This document shows positions 43,301-51,263 of a stretch of 64,000 nucleotides of DNA, one piece after another. The notes below the pieces were generated by a model. That model was given only the letters and a program-made list of their open reading frames with translations, searched no databases and was not told where the DNA came from. The stretch is from the NCBI GenBank assembly GCA_023053575.1, contig JAKZAP010000003.1, positions 10,516,561 to 10,580,560 on the forward strand, read 5' to 3'. The DNA comes from Branchinecta lynchi. Taxonomy: Eukaryota > Arthropoda > Branchiopoda > Anostraca > Branchinectidae. The translations under genes were made by a program, and so were the position numbers. Each line of letters starts with the position of its first letter. The first letter of the stretch is position 1.

Positions 43301-45747
43301 AACAAGCGAGCTAATCCTAAGTACAAAAGGAACACCGTCGGACACGCCATCTACTAATGCAAACATGAACTACCTTTCCTCAGTCCAAAATAACATCGAG
43401 AGTTGTCAGAGAGTGCATTTCCGCATTACGAGTTATCTATTTATTTATTAATAACTTATTTATTATCACCAACAGTCGTGAGTCGTCAAAGCTTGTCACT
43501 AGAGCACAACAATGCCCTATGCATTATAGTAGCGTAATGGCAGAACAATGACAAATAAAACTGAATCAGACTTAAGTTGGCAAAAAAGGGTCTGCATAAA
43601 CGCTCTAACAAAATGTCAACAAAACAATAGATCTTTGGAAGATACCTGCATTTTCAGACACAACAGAGTTGGGGCTAACTCTTTATAGTGGTACAATAAT
43701 AAAAAGATAATGCTCCCAACCATCATAAGTAAATTAACTCGAGTGGAACGAAAATGAAACAGGGAGAAGCTAATTTTCTTATTACGCCGGGCGATGGACC
43801 GAAAATAATAACAGAATCGTCACGATCGTAACTGATAATGACTTTGAACGCATCCTGAATCTCAGGTCACTGCCGGTCTCATCTTTCACTCACAGTAATA
43901 TCTGACGGGCTACGCAGTTTACGAAGTCACAAGACCCATTAAGAGGTTACGGGATCCGAATAACAGCAATGACAAAAAGGCACAAGAACCTTCGTCTCCC
44001 TATCTCTGTAATACGACAATGCAGATGAATGAATGAATGAATTTATGACGCACTGCCCAAGGGCGTAAGTGCAGTAAAAAAGATAAAGAAATATAAAATA
44101 ATCGCAAAAAACTCAACAAATATTTTCCATAAAGGTTCACTAATTTAGAATCACGTTGATGGGATCGTGGACAGGTAATTTTCCAATCGGAGAACACAAA
44201 TTAGAGGAGAGGTCGAATAGATTCCCTACACTCTGTTCGATGCAAACGAGCGGAGGTAGGAGCTATGCGGAACAACATAATTCGTTACCTCTACAAACAG
44301 CTACATCGCAGTAAAGCCCCGAAAAGAAATTTCGTAAGTAAAAACCAATTGGTTATCTACCAATGTGACGTCACATGTGACGCGTCTCTAATATGTGCAG
44401 CGGCGAAGAGGGAAGTACACGGGCATCAACTCAAAGCCCAGCAAGTACCTCAAGCTCAGCTCGGTTTTGTCGGGATATCCATAGTCGCTGCATGGGACCG
44501 AATGTTCTACTGGCTTATCTGTTCTTGATAACATTAATCTCACCTTTCCGTTTAGCGGCAGGAGCTCCCAGAGTCGGTTTAAGTGCAACAGCAGCTACTG
44601 GCTTGGCCGGCACCGGGGGCACAGCAGTTGCTGGTTTGAATTTGACTGCAACGAATCTCGGCTGATCAACAGTAATGGTCCTGGCTGGTTCACTTGGTTT
44701 AGTGGCAGATACTGGCACTTTAGGCTGAAGAATCGGTACATGGTGCGTGTCCATTCTTTCCTCCGTTAACATCCTTCCCCGAACGTCCTGAAAACAGGCA
44801 GTGAAGTAATGATTATTGTTTCATTTACAAACCGTAAAGCTTATCCGAAAAGAGCTGGGATAGGACAATCTAGCTACCCATCACTTATTCACTATAATTG
44901 GCTTGAAGACCCGCTGAAAATGCATTACTTTGTAGTCCCGCTACTCACGAATTATCGATTTTCTAAAAGCGGAATTCCGTGTGATATGTGGTACCTTTGT
45001 GCGCTTCTATTTAATACAGTTACTGCAAAATTGTGTCGAACCGTTCGAGGTATAGTGGGCTTGGGAAGTTACATACTGCCTTTTGCGCACCGCATGTAAA
45101 CTTCCTTGCTGGACTACACTCTATACTCAGAAAAAAGGACCTTCGAGGCATACGCTGGAAATACTTCAGATATCTGAGATTTCTGCTCTACCTACCATGG
45201 CGTATGCAGAACTGCTACCTGATTCGCCGCTTCTTAATTTCCGACCCATTGCCGCCGCTTGAAAACCTCTCCTTTAATTTGTGTTCTCCGATTGGGAACT
45301 TGCCTGTCCACGATCCCATCAATGTAATTCTAAGTCAGTGAACCTTTATGGAAAATATTTTTGAGTGTTTTTTGCGATTATTTTATATTTCTTTGTGCTT
45401 TTCTACTGCACTTATGACCTTGGACAGAACGCCATTAACCCTTCATTCATCGCAAGAAAAGAAATCCACATCAAAACTAAGGTAACAGAAACCTGCCTCT
45501 CACTGTTAGGAAACACAATAACAGAGGAATATAAAACACAGGATTCCTCTTACCTTTTCATATGTAATCTTAGCCTGTTTCAAAATTGAGATAATATCCC
45601 CCATCACTGATATTCCCATATCTTGCAGGTATTCTTTTGTCAGATCCAAGAGCATTTCCTTCCTAATACGATTTGTCTTGAAAATGTGTGCATAGTCATC
45701 AGCAACTCCATCTGGAATGCCAGCTTGAGTGAAGAATCTTGTCCAGT
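25241..45747 (-). CDS. C19orf47: C19orf47-like SAM-domain protein gene (host gene, seven exons recognised)
   Basis: The spliced minus-strand CDS comprises 45554-45747, 44544-44787, 35204-35452, 33000-33112, 31877-32141, 28940-29013 and 25241-25300. Every junction has GT-AG ends and matching phase, and all seven exons are open, giving about 397 residues. The first exon encodes a SAM domain (WTRFFTQAGIPDGVADDY to DIISILKQAK). Later exons encode a Pro/Ala/Lys-rich linker, a basic segment (PKKRVRVI) with a helical LVEVAERNRRIAQAKAAALAG, and four [ST]V[FI]xRLG motifs: STVFERLG, TVFDRLG, SVISRLG and the C-terminal SVFARLGR followed by TGA. The SAM sequence plus repeated VFxRLG motifs match the vertebrate C19orf47 protein in order and length. 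The first coding exon is not identified (a candidate lies at 45826-45855). The cellular role of this family is poorly known. Introns 2, 4, 5 and 6 carry mobile elements. Confidence 0.88.
25349..25369. repeat. Poly(G) tract
   Basis: An uninterrupted G run of about 20 bases lies just outside the terminal exon of the C19orf47-like gene. Confidence 0.9.
26669..28014 (-). mobile_element. GGGATCCC-bounded repeat element, copy A
   Basis: The window reads ACCAAAGGT then GATGGGATCCCAAAAAT at one end and CTTACGTTTTGGGATCCC at the other. The interior has diverged tandem units containing CCGGTTTTGGCCGGATTCC and a (CGGACAGA)n-type run at 27811-27957. It is inserted in the LINE ORF. No coding sequence. 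It is in the reverse orientation relative to copies D-G. Confidence 0.85.
27811..27957. repeat. (GGACGGACAGAC)n microsatellite
   Basis: About 145 bases of GGAC/AGAC tetranucleotides. They read open in several frames but are not coding. They belong to copy A of the GGGATCCC family; copy D has the complementary run. Confidence 0.95.
28940..29013 (-). CDS. C19orf47: C19orf47-like, exon 6
   Basis: This 74-base exon lies between CTTACAG and GTAAGT. Two bases complete the phase-1 codon of exon 5 and 24 codons follow (MDRTPKSARKRLSTSASSS), ending in phase 0 as the terminal exon requires. The basic/serine-rich sequence fits a linker. Confidence 0.8.
29138..29799 (-). mobile_element. GGGATCCC-bounded repeat element, copy B (short)
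   Basis: The ends are CACTGGGATCCCAAAATTTTA (29153) and CTTACGTTTTGGGATCCC (29783). The interior has fewer tandem units than copy A and only a short GACGGACAGACGGAC run. It lies in intron 5 of the C19orf47-like gene. Confidence 0.8.
30521..31460 (-). mobile_element. GGGATCCC-bounded repeat element, copy C
   Basis: The ends are ACAAGACCAAAGG then GACGGGATCCCAAAAAT (30546) and CTTACGTTATGGGATCTC (31452, two substitutions). The interior is a set of diverged GCCGGATTCCGGG units. It lies in intron 5 of the C19orf47-like gene. Confidence 0.8.
31877..32141 (-). CDS. C19orf47: C19orf47-like, exon 5
   Basis: The exon begins in phase 0 after ACAG with ETVFDRLGDMS, contains SSVISRLGG, and ends at a strong GTAAGT donor after 265 bases. 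The open frame continues past the donor by chance to 31806. Confidence 0.85.
32330..32690 (+). mobile_element. Ty3/gypsy reverse-transcriptase relic
   Basis: The forward frames read HLRDIGDILSRLLRLGLTA, then a broken KC region, then VVGNGKIQ and KTKKDAKAFLGLVSY, then NCAKMARPL. This is the typical end of a gypsy RT domain. Stops and shifts break it. It lies in intron 4 of the C19orf47-like gene and is unrelated in detail to the intact element at 50660. Confidence 0.75.
33000..33112 (-). CDS. C19orf47: C19orf47-like, exon 4
   Basis: This 113-base exon lies between TTTTCAG and GTAAGC and encodes KKSTVFERLGD and a C-terminal PKKKKPV. Its phases match exons 3 and 5. Confidence 0.85.
33113..35203. 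other. Intron 3 of the C19orf47-like gene
   Basis: I see no coding sequence or terminal repeats in these 2.1 kb. Confidence 0.4.
35204..35452 (-). CDS. C19orf47: C19orf47-like, exon 3
   Basis: This 249-base exon lies between TTTCCAG and GTAGGT. It encodes an acidic start (EPEVQEVETEGPE), a basic patch (PKKRVRVI) and a helical segment rich in Ala/Arg (LVEVAERNRRIAQAKAAA). Confidence 0.85.
35888..36147. repeat. Imperfect inverted repeat with 80-bp arms
   Basis: Arm 1 is about 35891-35966 and arm 2 about 36062-36143, with a loop of about 95 bases. Matching blocks include GGGCTCAAAA, TTGACAAAC, CTGAAAATCCCT and GAGATTTGATGG. This is the form of a MITE or a foldback element. I could not fix its ends or a target duplication. 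Confidence 0.75.
36150..37632. other. Intronic stretch without recognised features
   Basis: Low-complexity phrases built on ACGAA and GTAAAC recur at 36540-36800, but I see no gene or element ends. Confidence 0.4.
37641..37976. mobile_element. hAT-type MITE with poly(G)/poly(C) ends, copy 1
   Basis: The ends AAGAGGCGTCACGACT and CTAGTAACGCCTCTG form an imperfect terminal inverted repeat. An exact 8-bp duplication AGTAGAGG flanks it (37633-37640 and 37977-37984). Long G/C homopolymers lie just inside each end. The interior has GTCGATTTTTC-type repeats. It is 336 bp and non-coding, in intron 2 of the C19orf47-like gene. Confidence 0.85.
38720..39765 (+). mobile_element. LINE RT fragment of a second clade, 5' truncated
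   Basis: The 230-codon frame at 38754-39446 has SVRQGGILSPYNFN and the catalytic AYADDIIILSRS, then KCNYFVIS and YLGIPYSS, typical of non-LTR RT palm and thumb. A 3' untranslated stretch ends in (AAT)n at 39737-39762, a usual LINE tail. The sense strand is opposite to the host gene, in intron 2. Confidence 0.85.
39770..40560. other. Intronic stretch without recognised features
   Basis: No gene, terminal repeat or tandem structure that I can support. Confidence 0.4.
40560..41560. repeat. Three tandem units of about 430 bp with G tracts
   Basis: Units begin near 40573 (GTGCTAGGACAATGAAACTT), 41005 and 41422. Each has poly(G) runs, GGCATGC-TAACTTTCGAA, GATCTTAATGAAACTTGA and a GGACCGGAT motif. 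The third is truncated. They lie about 110 bases from copy D of the GGGATCCC family and share GATGAAACTYGGTGKGAAG-like words with it. Confidence 0.75.
41727..41826. repeat. (TCCG/TCTG)n microsatellite
   Basis: Tetranucleotide run inside copy D, the reverse complement of the run in copy A. Confidence 0.95.
42071..42620. repeat. 137-bp tandem repeat units
   Basis: The CCGGAATCCGGCC block recurs at exact 137-base steps (42071, 42208, 42345, 42482). 137 is not a multiple of three, so the open frames across it are artefacts. Confidence 0.9.
43141..44015. other. Intronic stretch without recognised features
   Basis: I see no gene, element end or repeat array. Confidence 0.4.
44022..44240 (-). mobile_element. 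LINE 3' end, (ATTC)n-tailed, minus copy
   Basis: On the minus strand it ends a coding relic (CSPIGKLPVHDPINVI), then a 3' untranslated part with CCCTTGGGC, then a (TTCA)n tail at 44026-44042. It matches the plus copy at 45250-45445. Confidence 0.75.
44544..44787 (-). CDS. C19orf47: C19orf47-like, exon 2
   Basis: The exon begins DVRGRMLTEERMD after TTTTCAG, continues as a Pro/Val/Ala/Lys-rich linker, and ends at AAGGTGAG after 244 bases. It is flanked by inverted copies of a LINE 3' end. Confidence 0.85.
45045..45445 (+). mobile_element. LINE 3' end, plus copy
   Basis: The frame 45033-45341 ends SPIGNLPVHDPINVILSQ and a stop. The following 3' untranslated part matches the minus copy at 44022-44240 with few differences and ends near CTTCATTCATCG. 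Confidence 0.75.
45554..45747 (-). CDS. C19orf47: C19orf47-like, SAM-domain exon
   Basis: This 194-base exon lies between CTTCTTCAG and GTAAGA. It encodes a complete SAM-like helical bundle from WTRFF to ILKQAKITYEK. SAM domains mediate protein-protein or RNA contacts; the partner is not known here. Confidence 0.9.
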
Positions 45748-45825
45748 CTGAAGAAGAAAGATAAAATATGAATTATCTATCAATCAATCATTCTGATTCA
45801 GCTTTTTTACAGCAAACTTAGCTAC

Positions 45826-45855
45826 CATCATTATTGAGCTTGACTCCAAAGAGCC
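45826..45855 (-). CDS. Possible upstream exon of the C19orf47-like gene
   Basis: The minus strand reads GLFGVKLNND and then a weak GTAGCT donor in the phase required by the SAM exon. A TGA lies just upstream in this frame, so the exon would have to start at the AG near 45856. No start codon is visible. Weak. Confidence 0.2.
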
Positions 45856-46869
45856 CTCATATATCTTGGAAATCTGAAAAATGATGGCTTTATTTGATCA
45901 GAACCCAGATAAGTCAACTATCCTAACCTTATAAACGAAGACACAACTCAACACTTCATTGACATTCCGAACAGTAGGCCACTGCGAGCAAAAATTTCCA
46001 CAGGTCTTCAGATCCTAATTTGCTCTGAGGTGCAAATTAAGGTAATTTAGGTAATTACGGAACCATAATAACTGACAGGCCTGCAAATCCAAATAAGACT
46101 AACTAATAATCTGACATAACAACTTATAGGATATTGACATTCTAAAACTCAAAGCTAGCAAACCAAATCACAGGCCAAGTTTCTTCTAAATTTTTCTGTG
46201 AAAGTCATCCCTAAGACCTATCTCTGGATAATCGGGAGAAATAAAACTATAGGTATTTACAGTGATATTGTCTAGCAGACATTGTATAAATGGCTGCAAC
46301 TAGTGTTTGTACAGGAGACAGCCACAGCAGATAACTTAAGAGGCTGTAACTCTTTATTTTAGTATGGCGGTTAGCTACTGAATCTCAAAAACAAACTAAA
46401 TTATTTTCCTTAGATGAATAGTGGATAGGCTACCCAAAAAAAAGACTTTGGTTAAGCTAGCACAGCATAATAGACAGCAGAATTCCTGTCTAGTACAAAT
46501 TTGTTATTTTTACAGGCTATTCTCGAGGGGCTGCTCACTCTCCGGCACCCGGTGTACACTCATCCCCGGCACCTTCCACTTTTGTCAGTTTTTAACCTGT
46601 CTAGGATGTGGCTGATGATAGGCTGATCCACTCTGGAGCGCGTCAATAGAACCAATCAGCGTTGACTTCTATATTTCCTCTTTAGCAACTTACCGGCGAT
46701 CTAGCTATTTGTAGAGGTAACGAAACGGGATTTGGTTTCAAGTATGGGAAGTAAGTGTTTTGGTGAGATCCAAAGGCTGGATAGATTCCTGAAGCTAGCT
46801 ATGGCCCACCGTGAACTATTTTTATAGAAGTTGATTTTTTGGTTTGTTGTTCGAGTGTACGATATTTTG

Positions 46870-46942
46870 CTTTTGTTATTGTGTTATGTTTCCCGCCATG
46901 GCCCTTGGGCTTTATTGGGAATAAATTCATTCATTCATCGGG
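46870..46942 (+). mobile_element. LINE 3' tail fragment
   Basis: A CCCTTGGGCTTTATTGGGA segment leads to AATAAATTCATTCATTC. Same 3' end type as 44022-44240. Confidence 0.65.
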
Positions 46943-47034
46943 ACTCGGTCGTATTTTACTCGAATTGGCGTGTTTGAATGACCGAGATAGGGAGACAGTT
47001 CTGTCTCGTTATTTGTTCTTGACGGTATGTCTCA

Positions 47035-47984
47035 GTTTTTGGGATCCCAAAACGTACGTGGAGGGATACCTATGACATCGCAACAGTTGTCTGTCTGTCC
47101 GTCCGTCTGTAAGCACGATAACTCTCGAAGGGAACGAGATATTTCGATGAAACTTGGTGTGAGGATTCGTTGGGTCGTCGGACCAGTCTAGTTGGTAGAT
47201 GGGCTTTGTAGCCCTACATTTAGGGGTGGGGGAGGGGGTTCAAATCAAGGGGCAAACAAAATATTTTGAAACAGCTATTGTGATAGTCGATTATGGGGTA
47301 AGAAGACATGCTGACCACAGCAGTGAAAACCATTTTGTCATCGGACAAGTAGTTCGCCCGGAATCCGGCCAAAACCGGAAAGTTTGTTAAAAGTAAAGTT
47401 CTATTTTAAGTTGATTAGATGTTCGATTCCGGGGAAGGAAGACATGCTGAAGACGAGGATGATAACCATTTTCTCGGCAGACAAGTAGTTCGCCCAGAAT
47501 CGGGACCAAACCAGAAAGTTTGTTAAAATCCGAAGTTTTATTTTGGAGTTGATTAGATGTTCAGTTTAGGGTAAGAAGACATGCTGAACACTTATGTGAA
47601 AACAATTTTCTACCCGGACATGTAGTTCGCCCGGAATCCGGTCAAACCGGGAAAATTGGTAGAAATTAAAGTTTTATTTCTAGTTGATTAGATAACCGAT
47701 TTAGGGGTAAAAGAGATGCTGAATCCGTGTGTGACAATCATATTTTACCCGGACATATAGTTCGACCGAAATCCGTCTGGAGTCGGAAAATTTGTTATAA
47801 GTTAAATTTTTATTTGAAGTTGATCAGATGTTCATTATTGGGGAAAGAAGATACCCTGAGTTCGTTTTTAAGCTTTCTTTTTTCGCCGGACAAGTAGTTC
47901 TGGAGTTCGGCCGAAACCGGGAAATTGGCAGAAGTGGCAGGACGTTTTCGTAAAAACATATATGACTTATAGGGGTAAACACAC
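47035..47984 (+). mobile_element. GGGATCCC-bounded repeat element, copy E (3' truncated)
   Basis: It starts TTTTTGGGATCCCAAAACG with only a short TCTGTCTGTCCGTCCG run, and carries the same internal units with CCGGAATCCGG. It stops at a (GAATGAAT)n LINE tail at about 47985 without reaching its second palindrome. Confidence 0.85.
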
Positions 47985-48174
47985 ATGAATGAATGAATGA
48001 ATGAATTTATTACGTGATTTAGCCTTACGGCATTTCACAACTATCAATGAAACAAAATACCTACTTCGGACTAACTTTATCCAAATACAGACGAGATTAA
48101 TCCAAGTAGCACATAGTGCATCCTTATTCGGAGAAAATTTTTACAGTGTATCTTATCTTATGGCCTCATCCCTT
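47985..48174 (-). mobile_element. LINE 3' tail fragment, minus strand
   Basis: The (GAAT)n run followed by TTATTACG and GCCTTACGGC is the complement of a LINE 3' end. It sits exactly between copies E and F of the GGGATCCC family. Confidence 0.55.
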
Positions 48175-49155
48175 TCTGGGATCCCAAAACGTAAGTGGAG
48201 GGATCGGGGTTGCCCCCCCCCCCAAACATACAAAAATAATCATTTGTATAGGCTCTTCCCTATGATCTGTGTGTTTTTTGTACTTTTTTGTCCGACCAGC
48301 AGGCACCCCACCTCACCCCCCCCCCCCGAAATAAATTCAGGGATACCTATGACTTCGTAAAAGTTGTCCGTCTGTCAGCACGATAACTCTCGAAAGAAAT
48401 GAGATATTTTATGAAACGTGGTGTGAGGACTCTTTAGGTGAAGAAAGAGGTCAAATTTTCGTAGATGGTCTCTGTAGCTCAACATTTAGGGGTGGAGGAG
48501 GGGGTTCTAATTAAGGGACACACTTTTTTTCTAACAGTTAATGAGATAGTCGGTTTAGGGGTAAGAAGACATGCTGAACACGAATATGGAAACCATTTTG
48601 TGGTTGGTTGAAACATGGTGAACATTTATATGAAAATCATTTCTCGTCAGACAAGTAGTTCCCGTGGAATCCGGCCGAAACCGGAAAATTTGATAAAGGT
48701 AAAAGTTTTATCTGAAGTTAGTTACATGTCTGATTTAGGAGTAAGAAGACAGGTTGAATCCGCTTCTTACAATTATCTTCTTCCCGGACATATAGTTCGT
48801 CCGGAATCCGGCTGAAACCGGAAAATTTGTTGAAAGTTAAAGTTTTATCTGAAGTTGATTAGATATTCAATAGAGGGGTAAGGAGATACATTGAATTCGT
48901 TTTTGAGCCCTAGGTTTTGCAAGACCAGTAGTTTACCCGTAATCCAGTCGAAGCCGGAAATTTGGCAGAAGTAAGGCAGGAAAATTTGATCAGTTTTTTT
49001 CAAAATAGATATGACGCATGGCGCGGGGATAAATACACACACGCATGCCTTCTTCTGTTTCTAAATCGTAATAGTAAAATTGTTCAAGGAGTCTGGCCAA
49101 GACCGGATATCTGCAAGACCCTTGAAAAATCCAAAGACCAAGAAAATCATTGACA
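48175..49155 (+). mobile_element. GGGATCCC-bounded repeat element, copy F with nested insert
   Basis: It starts CTGGGATCCCAAAACG. A 130-bp foreign segment interrupts the conserved AGGGATACC at about 48215. The internal units continue to the conserved GTTCAAGGAGTCTGGC near 49082. The second palindrome is missing. Confidence 0.8.
48215..48342. mobile_element. Small insertion inside copy F with poly(C) ends
   Basis: The conserved GGAGGGATACC of the family is split. AGGGAT occurs before the insert and again after it. The insert has poly(C) runs near both ends (48218-48230 and 48317-48329) and no clear terminal inverted repeat. Confidence 0.6.
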
Positions 49156-49177
49156 AGAACTTTCGGCTTTTACAGCA

Positions 49178-50240
49178 GTTTTTGGGATCCCAAAACGTAA
49201 GTGGAGGGATACCTATGACATCGCAAAAGTTGTCCGTCTGTGCGCACTATAACTCTCGAAGGGAATGATGAAGCTTGGTGTGAGGATTCTTTGGGTCAAG
49301 AGTAAGGTCAAGTTCTTAGACGGGCTCAGTAGCCCTACATCTAGGGGTGGGGAGGGGTTTAAATTAAGGGGCAAATGAAATATTTTTAAACAGATAATGT
49401 TATAGTCGATTACGGGGTAAGAAGACAAGCTGAACACGACGGTGAAAAACATTTTGTCATCGGACAAGCAGTCGCCCGGAATCCGGCCAAAACCGGAAAG
49501 TCTGTTAAAAGTAAAAGTTTTATTTGAAGTTGATTAGATGTTCGATATAGGGGTAGGAAAACATGCTGAACTCGACGGTGAAAACCATTTCTTGCATGAT
49601 ACGTAGTTCTCCCGGAATCCAGCCAAAACCAGAAAGTTTGTTAAAAGTAAAAGTTTTATTTGGAGTTGATTAGATGTTCAACTTAGGGGTAAGAAAACAT
49701 GCTGTATACTTCTGTGAAAACAATTTTCTACCCGGACAAGTAGTTAGCCGGGAATCCGGCCGAAACCGTAAAATTATTAAAAGTTAAGGTTTTATTTGTA
49801 GTTGATGAGATATATATCCGATATATGGGTAAGAAGAGTTGCTGAATCCGTGTATGATGATCATTTTTAACCGGACATAAAGTTCGACCAGAATCCGGCT
49901 GAAGCCGGAAAATTTGTTATAAGTTAAATTTTTATTTGAAGCTGATTAGACATTCAATATTGGGGAGAGAAGATGAGTTCGTTTTTTAGCTTTCTTTTTA
50001 AGCGGGACAAGTAGTTCAAAACAGATATGACTTATAGGGGTAAACACACATGCTGACTCAATATCTGAACTTGGTTTTCTCAGATGATTAGATATTTGGC
50101 CTTAATCTGTTTCTGAAATTTTAATATTAAAAATGTTCAAGGAGACTGGCGAAGACTGAATCTGGCGAAGACAAGACCCAATTGTCTGGATCAAATATTG
50201 AATTTTTGGGATCCCATCGAAACCTTTGGTCTTGTTCCTT
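49178..50240 (+). mobile_element. GGGATCCC-bounded repeat element, copy G
   Basis: Both ends are present: TTTTTGGGATCCCAAAACG (49181) and TTTTTGGGATCCCATCG (50204) then AAACCTTTGGTCTTG. It lacks the expanded TCCG microsatellite. The tandem units are diverged. Confidence 0.85.
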
Positions 50241-50659
50241 TTCAAAATACACAGTAAAGATATTCCTTTTCTACACATAAAATAGATTGAGCATTCGCCC
50301 TTGAGCTCCTAGTCGCTGTAGGCTAGTTCCATTTCAAGGTTACGTTTTTTTACACATTTGTATTTAATGCACTTTTATTAAACTTTGTGGTTTTAAACAC
50401 CAACTATTAAATTGGATGGTACCTTCCGGCACCGGCACCCAGTGTACATGGGTTTGGGGAGTGAGCAACCCCTCGGCTATTATAAACAGTGGATGTACCA
50501 GTCTACCAAAAAACGCAGATTTCTGGATATTGCATGTGAAAACACAAGAAACCTTTACAAACCCTCTATACTTAATGCTTGATAATTTATAACTAATGCT
50601 GGATACCATATGCAAAAAACTGAATACCTATTGATACCCTTGTACCCTGACCTACCTCA

Positions 50660-51247
50660 TATGATAAAGAGAAATAATGTGTGTAGGAGGCTTTGTTATA
50701 GTATTAGCGTGTGGCGTGCGAGCATGGTAATATTGGCGACTGGTTTGTGGTGCGAATACACCGTTATACCCCGAGTCTTTTCGAAGGCGATACTCAGTTC
50801 GTAGGTCAATAACTAAAACACATTTATTAAGGTTCGTACTTACATTGAAGATAGGTTGGTTAACACTTGTCACTTAATTTGCTCAGAGGTCAACTGAACT
50901 GAGAACAGAGCCCAGGTCGAACTCCCAAGTCGAACTGAGATCCGAACTGCGAAGTTGGTCCTTTTAAGCCCTTGGAAATGTCAACTGAGTGCTATAACGA
51001 ATAGTGTTACTGTTCGTACGTCCTAGCAAATCTTTATACAGTATGAAAGGGTTGGTGACCAATGGAGTGAGTTTGTCTAGGTTCTTGATGGGGAAAAGAG
51101 TTCTTTGATTGGAGAAAAGGAAATAAACTCTCTCCGTCGGAGAAAAGCGTGGGCGTTAGAGCTAGTCGGAAATAGAGAGAGTTGAGGATAGAGCTTGTTG
51201 AATAAGTTTTGATCAAGATATTTGTTTATACTAAATGTATCCTCACA
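50660..51247 (-). repeat. 3' LTR
   Basis: 588 bp, matching 60955-61542 except at one base. It begins TGTGAGGATAC on the element strand. Confidence 0.93.
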
Positions 51248-51263
51248 TTACGCCCTCCCTCTG
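51248..51263 (-). promoter_or_regulatory. Polypurine tract
   Basis: On the element strand CAGAGGGAGGGCG lies immediately before the 3' LTR, the place where plus-strand DNA synthesis is primed. Confidence 0.75.

Larger units (their letters stand above)
46524..50475. mobile_element. hAT-like non-autonomous DNA transposon 2, filled with nested repeats
   Basis: The ends CGAGGGGCTGCTCACTC (left) and the complement of CGAGGGGTTGCTCACTC (right) match element 1. The next bases are arm-specific as in element 1: the left arm has TCTCCG-CACC then GGTGTACAC, the right arm CCCAAA-C-ATGTACAC. The flanks GCTATTCT (46516-46523) and GCTATTAT (50476-50483) form an 8-bp target duplication with one mismatch. 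Three GGGATCCC elements and LINE tails lie inside. No transposase. Confidence 0.75.
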
